Source: Clostridiales bacterium
Lineage (GTDB): Bacteria > Bacillota > Clostridia > Oscillospirales > Oscillospiraceae
NCBI GenBank assembly: GCA_019415645.1
Contig: DXYV01000015.1
Location: 1 to 54,015 of the forward strand
Length of the DNA: 54,015 nt
Direction: 5' to 3'
The notes under the pieces were generated by a model, which was not told the DNA's origin, did no database searches, and saw only the letters and a program-made list of their open reading frames with translations. This document shows positions 48,685 to 54,015 of the stretch, one piece after another. Position numbers and translations under genes: made by a program. Numbering within the stretch: the first letter of the stretch is position 1; every line of letters starts with the position of its first letter.

Positions 48685-49137
48685 ATGAAATCCAAGCGTC
48701 AGCAGGAAATTTTACGCATTATTGAGGAAAAGGCAGTCGAAACCCAGGACCAGCTGCTCAGCGAACTGAGAGCGTGTGGGGTGCAGGCCACCCAAGCGAC
48801 GATCTCCCGGGACATTAAGGAGCTCCATCTGCTCAAGGAGCCGGCCGGAAACGGGACGTATCGCTACACCAAGGCCGCAGGCCGCCATGGACATAATTTT
48901 GCGGGCCGTCTGCGCAATATTTTCAAAGAGGGCGTCACCTCTTTCGACGTGGCGCAGAATATTGTAGTCATCAAGACCATGCCGGGCCTGGCTTCGGCGG
49001 CGGGCGCCGCCATAGACGGGATGGAGATCGAAGATCTGGTGGGCTCGCTGGCCGGCGACGATACCGCGATTCTGATCATGCGGACCAACGAGGCGGCAGA
49101 GCTTTTCTGCGAAGAGATCCACGATATGCTGCATTAA
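48685..49137 (+). CDS. argR: Arginine repressor ArgR/AhrC
   Basis: A 150-residue regulator with winged HTH (ATQATISRDIKELHLLKE) and the C-terminal oligomerisation/arginine-binding domain (GLASAAGAAIDG, LAGDDTAILIMRTNEAA). ATG 48685 follows GAAAGGCGTGATGG; the frame extends upstream inside nadK but that is not coding. In Firmicutes this neighbour of recN is conserved, and no arginine genes are in the window. Confidence 0.95.
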   Translation: MKSKRQQEILRIIEEKAVETQDQLLSELRACGVQATQATISRDIKELHLLKEPAGNGTYRYTKAAGRHGHNFAGRLRNIFKEGVTSFDVAQNIVVIKTMPGLASAAGAAIDGMEIEDLVGSLAGDDTAILIMRTNEAAELFCEEIHDMLH

Positions 49138-49161
49138 GGAGAAATGAGGAGGGAAACTGCC

Positions 49162-50862
49162 ATGCTTTCCTTGCTTCACATCGAAAATATTGCCGTCATA
49201 CAGACCGCGGACATCTCCTTTGACCGAGGCTTTAACGTGCTGACCGGCGAGACCGGCGCCGGTAAATCCATTGTGATCGACGCCATTGGCGCAGTCTTGG
49301 GGGAACGCACCAGCCGGGACCTGATTCGCACGGGGGCGAAGAGCGCCCGGGTTTCCGCCGTGTTCTGCGCATTACCGCCGCTGGCATGGTTTGCGGAATT
49401 GGGGATTCAGCCCGATGAGAACGGGGAGCTGCTCCTGGAGCGCGAGATTCAGGCGGATGGAAAAAACATCTGCCGGGCCGGCGGGCGGTTGATTACGGTC
49501 AGTCAGCTCAAAAATCTGGGGCGTCAGCTGCTCAATATCCATGGGCAGCATGATGGACAACAGCTGCTGGACGAGCGCTGCCATCTGGATTATCTGGACC
49601 GATTTGGCGGCACAGAACAGGCGCTGGCCCGCTTTTCGGAACAATATGAACACATGCAGAACTGCCGCAGCGCCCTGCGCGGCTTACAGATGGACGAGAG
49701 CGAGAAGGCGCGCAGAATCGATACCCTTACCTACCAGATTGGAGAACTGGAGCGCGCGGACCTGAGGGAAGGGGAGGAAGAGACTCTGACCGCCCGGCGC
49801 ACACTGCTGCGCAACGCAGGCCGCTTGATGGAGGCGGTGGATGAGGCTTGGCTCGCCTTGACTGGAGGAGAAGATTCCGAAGGTGCGGTTACCCTGATTG
49901 AAGGGGCGGCCCGTGCGCTGGCTTCAGCGGCCGGTTTATCCGAGGAAATTTCCCAGGCGGCTGACCAGCTCTCGGAACTGCACTTTGCGGCCGACGACGC
50001 GGTGGAACGAATCCGGGACCTGCGGGATGGTTTCGATTTTTCTCCGGAGGCGCTGGACGAGGTGGAGAGCCGCCTGGATGTGATTTACCGTCTGAAAAAG
50101 AAGTACGGCAACACAGTTTCCGATATGTTGGCTTATCTGGAGCAGTGTAAAGTGGAATTGGATGACATCAAATTTTCGGCGGACCGGGCGGAAAAATTGG
50201 AACAGGAGCTGGAACAGGCCCGGGCGGACGCCAAAACCGCCGGAATGGAGCTCTCCCAGCAGCGCAAAGCGGCGGCAGAGCGGCTGGCCCAGCGAGTCCA
50301 GTCGGAATTGGCGCAGCTGGACATGCCAAAGGTCCGGTTCCAAGTGGCGTTTGAGCCGAAAGACGGGCCGGAGGGAATGGACGCTACGGGGCTCGATGAG
50401 GTCCGATTCCTGATGTCCGCCAACTTGGGAGAGGACCTGAAACCCATTCAGAAGATCGCATCCGGCGGCGAATTGGCCCGAATCATGCTGGCGCTGAAAA
50501 ATGTTCTGGCGGAAAATGATGATGTGACGACCCTTGTTTTTGATGAAGTGGATACCGGCGTATCCGGCCGGGCGGCGCAGAAGGTGGCGGAAAAACTTTA
50601 TCAGGTGGCCCGCAGCAAGCAGGTGCTCTGTGTGACCCATCTGCCGCAACTGGCGGCGATGGGAGACGTCCACTTCTCCGTGGAAAAGCGGGAGGCGGAT
50701 GGCCGCACCTATACGGCGGTGGAGCGTCTGGATGAGAGCAGACGCAGGGAGGAACTGGCCCGGCTCACAGGGGGCGCCAGCATTACCCCCACCATGCTGG
50801 AGGGAGCGGGAGAGCTGCTGAAGGCGGCCGCGCGCTTCAAAGAGGCCTGCGCTAAACCATAA
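49162..50862 (+). CDS. recN: DNA repair protein RecN
   Basis: A 566-residue SMC-like ATPase: Walker A TGETGAGKSIVIDAIG, a central coiled coil (about 150-380), signature IASGGELARIMLALK and Walker B TLVFDEVDTGVSG. ATG 49162 is chosen because AGGAGGG ends 8 nt upstream; an in-frame ATG at 49144 lies before that site. Last gene of the operon from nusB. Confidence 0.96.
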   Translation: MLSLLHIENIAVIQTADISFDRGFNVLTGETGAGKSIVIDAIGAVLGERTSRDLIRTGAKSARVSAVFCALPPLAWFAELGIQPDENGELLLEREIQADGKNICRAGGRLITVSQLKNLGRQLLNIHGQHDGQQLLDERCHLDYLDRFGGTEQALARFSEQYEHMQNCRSALRGLQMDESEKARRIDTLTYQIGELERADLREGEEETLTARRTLLRNAGRLMEAVDEAWLALTGGEDSEGAVTLIEGAARALASAAGLSEEISQAADQLSELHFAADDAVERIRDLRDGFDFSPEALDEVESRLDVIYRLKKKYGNTVSDMLAYLEQCKVELDDIKFSADRAEKLEQELEQARADAKTAGMELSQQRKAAAERLAQRVQSELAQLDMPKVRFQVAFEPKDGPEGMDATGLDEVRFLMSANLGEDLKPIQKIASGGELARIMLALKNVLAENDDVTTLVFDEVDTGVSGRAAQKVAEKLYQVARSKQVLCVTHLPQLAAMGDVHFSVEKREADGRTYTAVERLDESRRREELARLTGGASITPTMLEGAGELLKAAARFKEACAKP

Positions 50863-50886
50863 GAAGAACAAAGTGGGGCGAGCCGA

Positions 50887-51417
50887 GTGAATTTGATCGC
50901 GAAAAAGCTTTTATCCCTATTCGCAAGTATCCTATTGATGCTTCCCATCTATATCCTCTTGCACGAAGGCGGACATGCTTTGATCGCACTCTTGTGCGGC
51001 GCCCGGATCACAGAATTCAGCCTTTTGGGCGCATATATGAGATATGAAGGCGGCATATTTACGACAATTACGCTGTCTCTGTTTCATATTGCAGGAATGC
51101 TGCTGCCCGTTCTGGTATCCATCCTTTTCATGCTGGCTTATCAAAACCACATAAAATCCATCTTTTATCGAATATTTTCGTTTTTATCTCTGCTTCTTCC
51201 AATTGGTTCCATACTCGCATGGGTGATCGTACCCCTCCTAGCTTTATTTGGCAGAGCCCCCCAAGAGGATGACGCAGCAAAATTTATAGACAGTTCCGGG
51301 CTGAGCCCATGGGTGGTATTCTTGGGTGCAATCATACTGTTTGTCTGTTGCCTTTTGATTGCTTGGAAGAAAAAGATCATTCAAAATTATTGGACCACGA
51401 TAAAGCTTGAAGCGTAG
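50887..51417 (+). CDS. Small M50-like membrane metalloprotease
   Basis: A 176-residue polytopic protein with YILLHEGGHALIALLCGARI in the first membrane region, giving the HExxH zinc motif (HEGGH) typical of M50/M50B intramembrane proteases. Three or four more hydrophobic segments follow. GTG 50887 has a GGGGCGAG site. It occupies the place after recN where Bacillus has spoIVB. It lacks the length and CBS/PDZ domains of SpoIVFB or RseP, so its substrate is unknown. Codon use is more A/T-rich than recN. Confidence 0.75.
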   Translation: MNLIAKKLLSLFASILLMLPIYILLHEGGHALIALLCGARITEFSLLGAYMRYEGGIFTTITLSLFHIAGMLLPVLVSILFMLAYQNHIKSIFYRIFSFLSLLLPIGSILAWVIVPLLALFGRAPQEDDAAKFIDSSGLSPWVVFLGAIILFVCCLLIAWKKKIIQNYWTTIKLEA

Positions 51418-51503
51418 ATAGCAATCAATTTTTACCAATAGCCGCTGGTTCCGGTTTTGGAACCGATGGTTTGGAATAGGCTGGCGGCGCCTTCCGGGAA
51501 GGC

Positions 51504-51532
51504 TTGACAAACGGCGCGGGCTGTGCTAAAGT
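51504..51532 (+). promoter_or_regulatory. Sigma-A promoter of the T-box operon
   Basis: -35 TTGACA (51504-51509), 17-nt spacer, -10 TAAAGT (51527-51532) with an extended TGC just upstream. Confidence 0.85.
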
Positions 51533-51540
51533 AACCGCAT

Positions 51541-51827
51541 ATTGATTCCATACGACGTTGAAAAGGTCAAGTAACCGACGAAGTGCCTGGACAGAGAGCC
51601 CCTGTTTGGTGGAAAGGGGAGAGGCAGCGGCGGCGAATACCCCTTGGAGTCTCCGCCCGAACCGCCCCAGTGGGGCGCAGTAGGCCCGGACGGGATGCGC
51701 CCGTTACTGCGTGTGCCTGTGTGAGATTCATACGGCCTGAGGCCGCGCTTTGCGAGAAGCCGGCGAACAGAGGTGGTACCGCGTGCACAACGCCCTCTGT
51801 CCCAAAGGGACAGGGGGTGTTTTTTTG
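51541..51827 (+). ncRNA. T-box riboswitch, tyrosine-specific (specifier UAC)
   Basis: A full T-box leader. Stem I has the AAGTA S-turn (51569-51573), the AGAGAG bulge (51593-51598), the distal loop TTTGGTGG (51605-51612) and the 3' specifier loop GGCGAATACC with UAC at 51638-51640. The T-box sequence GAGGTGGTACCGCG (51770-51783) is followed by the terminator (51793-51827). AGAGG can pair with CCTCT to make the antiterminator. Uncharged tRNA-Tyr should allow readthrough into the transporter gene and tyrS. The codon fits the downstream synthetase. Confidence 0.93.
51793..51827 (+). terminator. T-box-controlled intrinsic terminator
   Basis: CCCTCTGTCCC-AAA-GGGACAGGGGG followed by TGTTTTTTT. The 3' arm carries the GGGGG ribosome site of the next gene, so the closed form could block translation as well. 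Confidence 0.88.
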
Positions 51828-52730
51828 CAACTGGAGCAGAGGCAACCGGCGCGCCGCACCGGCGTGTGGTTCGTATTTCTGGCCGCTGTTTTATACAGCA
51901 TCGGCGGGTTGTGCATCAAGGTCATTCCGTGGAGCGGTCTGGCCATCAATGGCGGGCGCAACCTCATCGCTCTTTTGGTGATTGGAGGCTATCTGTGTTT
52001 CACAAAGCACCGCCCGCGCTTTAATCGCTGGATCTTGCTGGGCGCCTTTGCGATTTGCGGCACCAACACCTTTTTCACCATGGCCAATAAGATGACGACC
52101 GCCGCCAATGCGATCGTGCTGCAATTCACAGCGCCCATTTTTGTGATTCTGCTCTCCGCTCTATTTTGGCGGAAGCGTCCCGCTCTGCTGGACATCGCCG
52201 CCTGCGCGGCGGTGCTGCTGGGCGTAGCCTGCTTCTTTGTGGAGAGTCTGGAGGGCGGCGAACTGGTTGGAAACCTGTTGGCTCTTGTGTCCGGCCTGAG
52301 CTATGCGGGCGTATTTCTGCTCAACGACCTGCCCGACAGCGACCCCATCTCCTCTGTCTTCTGGGGGGATGTTATGAGTGCCATGATTGGGCTTCCTTTT
52401 CTGCTTCAGGAACGGGATTTCGGACTCGTGCCCATGACCAGCCTGATTGTCTTAGGCGCTTTTCAAGTGGGAGTGGCCTATATTTTACTGACCATTGGCC
52501 TACGAACCACTCCGCCGGTAACAGCCAGCCTGGTATCTGGAATCGAGCCGGTTTTGAATCCAATTCTTGTAGCGGTATTCTATCAGGAGACGATTGGCCC
52601 GCTTTCGCTGGTGGGAGCCGTCATCGTAGTGAGCAGTGTCATTGGATACAATGTGATCAAAGGCCGCCGCACCGCTGCGGCAGCCCATACAACAGATGAG
52701 AAGGAGAGACTAGAACATGACTACCTATGA
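51825..52730 (+). CDS. EamA/DMT family transporter under tyrosine T-box control
   Basis: A 301-residue transporter with ten membrane segments in two EamA repeats (GVWFVFLAAVLYSIGGLCIK at the front; GVAYILLTIGLRTTPPVTAS in the second half). The start is taken as TTG 51825, 7 nt after GGGGG in the terminator arm; GTG 51864 is an alternative. An upstream open frame crosses the T-box and is not used. The T-box and its 14-nt overlap with tyrS suggest import of tyrosine or a precursor, which is inference from regulation. Confidence 0.85.
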   Translation: MQLEQRQPARRTGVWFVFLAAVLYSIGGLCIKVIPWSGLAINGGRNLIALLVIGGYLCFTKHRPRFNRWILLGAFAICGTNTFFTMANKMTTAANAIVLQFTAPIFVILLSALFWRKRPALLDIAACAAVLLGVACFFVESLEGGELVGNLLALVSGLSYAGVFLLNDLPDSDPISSVFWGDVMSAMIGLPFLLQERDFGLVPMTSLIVLGAFQVGVAYILLTIGLRTTPPVTASLVSGIEPVLNPILVAVFYQETIGPLSLVGAVIVVSSVIGYNVIKGRRTAAAAHTTDEKERLEHDYL

Positions 52731-53943
52731 AGAACTGCAAGCCCGCGGTCTGATTGCCCAGGTGACCGATGAGGCGGAGATCAAAGAACTGATCGACAAT
52801 GGAAAAGCCACATTCTATATCGGTTTTGACCCGACCGCCGATTCACTGCATGTGGGGCATTTTATGGCCCTGTGTCTGATGAAGCGGCTTCAGATGGCAG
52901 GGAATCGCCCCATCGCTCTGATCGGCGGCGGAACGGGCTATATCGGCGATCCCTCCGGCCGCACTGATATGCGCTCCATGATGACGCCGGAGATCATTCA
53001 GCACAACTGCGAGTGTTTCAAGAAGCAGATGGAGCGTTTTATTGAATTTGGAGAAGGCAAGGCCATGATGCTCAATAACGCGGACTGGCTGCTCAAGCTG
53101 AACTATGTAGAGCTTCTCCGTGAGGTGGGAGCCTGCTTCTCCGTAAACAATATGCTGCGGGCCGAGTGCTATAAGCAGCGCATGGAGAAGGGGCTGTCCT
53201 TCTTGGAGTTCAACTATATGATCATGCAGTCCTACGACTTCTATCATATGTACCAGACCGTGGGCTGCAACATGCAGTTCGGCGGCGACGATCAATGGTC
53301 CAATATGCTGGGCGGCACCGAGCTGATTCGCAAGAAGCTGGGAAAAGACGCCTATGCGATGACCATTACGCTGCTGCTCAACTCGGAAGGGAAGAAGATG
53401 GGCAAGACGGCCAACGGCGCGGTCTGGCTGGACCCCAATAAGACTTCTCCCTATGAGTTCTATCAGTACTGGCGGAACGTGGGCGACGACGATGTGATCA
53501 AGTGCCTGAAAATGCTCACCTTCCTGCCCCTGGATGAGATCGTTCAGATGGAGACCTGGGAGGGCGCTCAGCTGAACCGGGCGAAGGAGATTCTGGCCTT
53601 TGAGCTGACCAAGCTGGTCCACGGGGAAGAGGAGGCCACGAAGGCGCAGGATGCGGCACGGGCCCTGTTCTCCAGCGGCGGTGATCTGGCTCATATGCCG
53701 TCCACGGCTCTGGATGGAGCAGAGCTGACAAACGGGGAAATTGGAATCCTGGACCTGATGGCCAAGTGCGGCCTGGTGGGCTCCAAGGGTGAGGCCCGCC
53801 GCCTGATTCAGCAGGGCGGCGTGGAGGTTGACGGCGTCAAGGTGACCGATATTGCCCAGAGTTTGACGGCAGAACAGCTCACCGGCGATGGCGTGACCAT
53901 CAAAAAGGGAAAGAAAGTGTTCCATCGGGCCTATCTGGCCTAG
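52717..53943 (+). CDS. tyrS: Tyrosyl-tRNA synthetase
   Basis: A 408-residue class Ic synthetase. It has HVGHFMALCLMKRLQMAG (HIGH-type motif), GGGTGYIGDPSGRTDMR, GGDDQWSNMLGGTELIRK, and KKMGKTANGAVWLDP (KMSKS-type motif). A C-terminal S4 domain (GEARRLIQQGGVEVDGVKV) follows. It charges tRNA-Tyr and so closes the feedback loop with the T-box. ATG 52717 overlaps the transporter gene. Confidence 0.96.
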   Translation: MTTYEELQARGLIAQVTDEAEIKELIDNGKATFYIGFDPTADSLHVGHFMALCLMKRLQMAGNRPIALIGGGTGYIGDPSGRTDMRSMMTPEIIQHNCECFKKQMERFIEFGEGKAMMLNNADWLLKLNYVELLREVGACFSVNNMLRAECYKQRMEKGLSFLEFNYMIMQSYDFYHMYQTVGCNMQFGGDDQWSNMLGGTELIRKKLGKDAYAMTITLLLNSEGKKMGKTANGAVWLDPNKTSPYEFYQYWRNVGDDDVIKCLKMLTFLPLDEIVQMETWEGAQLNRAKEILAFELTKLVHGEEEATKAQDAARALFSSGGDLAHMPSTALDGAELTNGEIGILDLMAKCGLVGSKGEARRLIQQGGVEVDGVKVTDIAQSLTAEQLTGDGVTIKKGKKVFHRAYLA

Positions 53944-53949
53944 TCAAAA

Positions 53950-53968
53950 CCTCCGGCTAGGCCGGAGG
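53950..53968 (+). terminator. Hairpin after tyrS
   Basis: CCTCCGGC-TAG-GCCGGAGG, 7 nt past the stop, with no strong T-run. A second small hairpin, GGCCC-TATAA-GGGCC, follows at about 53977-53991. The window ends before another gene is visible. Confidence 0.6.
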
Positions 53969-54015
53969 CTTGAGTAGGCCCTATAAGGGCCTGATACGGA
54001 CGAAGCCCCTTAAGG

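Noticed and set aside
51583..51981. Reading frames crossing the T-box leader.
   Set aside because: They overlap a well-supported structured RNA and lack ribosome sites.

Overview
The window looks like chromosomal DNA of an endospore-forming Clostridia, most likely from the Oscillospiraceae (Flavonifractor/Lawsonibacter-like). The grounds are a complete spoIIIAA-AH operon, the Firmicutes order spoIIIA - yqhY - nusB - xseA - xseB - ispA - dxs - tlyA - nadK - argR - recN, GTP-type PEP carboxykinase, cortex-lytic enzymes, clostridial families (DUF3842, DUF4364, CmpB-like permease) and GC-rich coding DNA. The genus is inferred and was not checked by any search.

Left part (1-13.1 kb): a tRNA-Phe(partial)-Gly-Cys cluster and a DUF3842 gene, then an accessory locus at 0.94-9.74 kb. 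It holds a eukaryotic-like Ser/Thr kinase with a zinc-ribbon membrane protein, an XRE-type regulator with a repeat-containing lipoprotein, a polytopic membrane protein, and a 1023-residue RanBP2-like zinc-finger membrane protein with three extracellular repeats. The regulator operon and the membrane-protein operon start with the same promoter element: an inverted repeat TATGC-N5-GCATA abutting a TTGTAT -35 box. I consider this the most interesting system here. Two paralogous SleB-like cell wall hydrolases follow, each with a perfect WalR-type box over its promoter, and then an IS3-family element.

Middle (13.1-35.6 kb): CmpB-like and DUF4364 genes, a DUF3048 lipoprotein, a 26-codon gene with its own promoter and terminator, tRNA-Gly(CCC) and tRNA-Pro(GGG), an AT-rich DUF3788 gene, and spore-type lytic enzymes (SleL-like and amidase). 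These are followed by pckG, an MBOAT/DHHW O-acetylation pair with ksgA, a WYL regulator fused in frame to a zinc-ribbon protein, degV, the trmD-rimM-khpA-rpsP-ffh-ylxM block, the M16-like pair yfmF/yfmH, lgt and folD.

Right part (35.6-54 kb): spoIIIAA-AH for the forespore feeding-tube apparatus, yqhY, then a long collinear operon from nusB to recN (NusB, a TsaD-like paralog, exonuclease VII, isoprenoid synthesis, TlyA, NAD kinase, ArgR, RecN). After recN come a small M50-like membrane metalloprotease and a tyrosine T-box riboswitch (specifier UAC) controlling an EamA transporter and tyrS. Most boundaries are supported by Shine-Dalgarno sites, ATGA-type overlaps and intrinsic terminators read by eye. 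Family assignments are from motif recognition.
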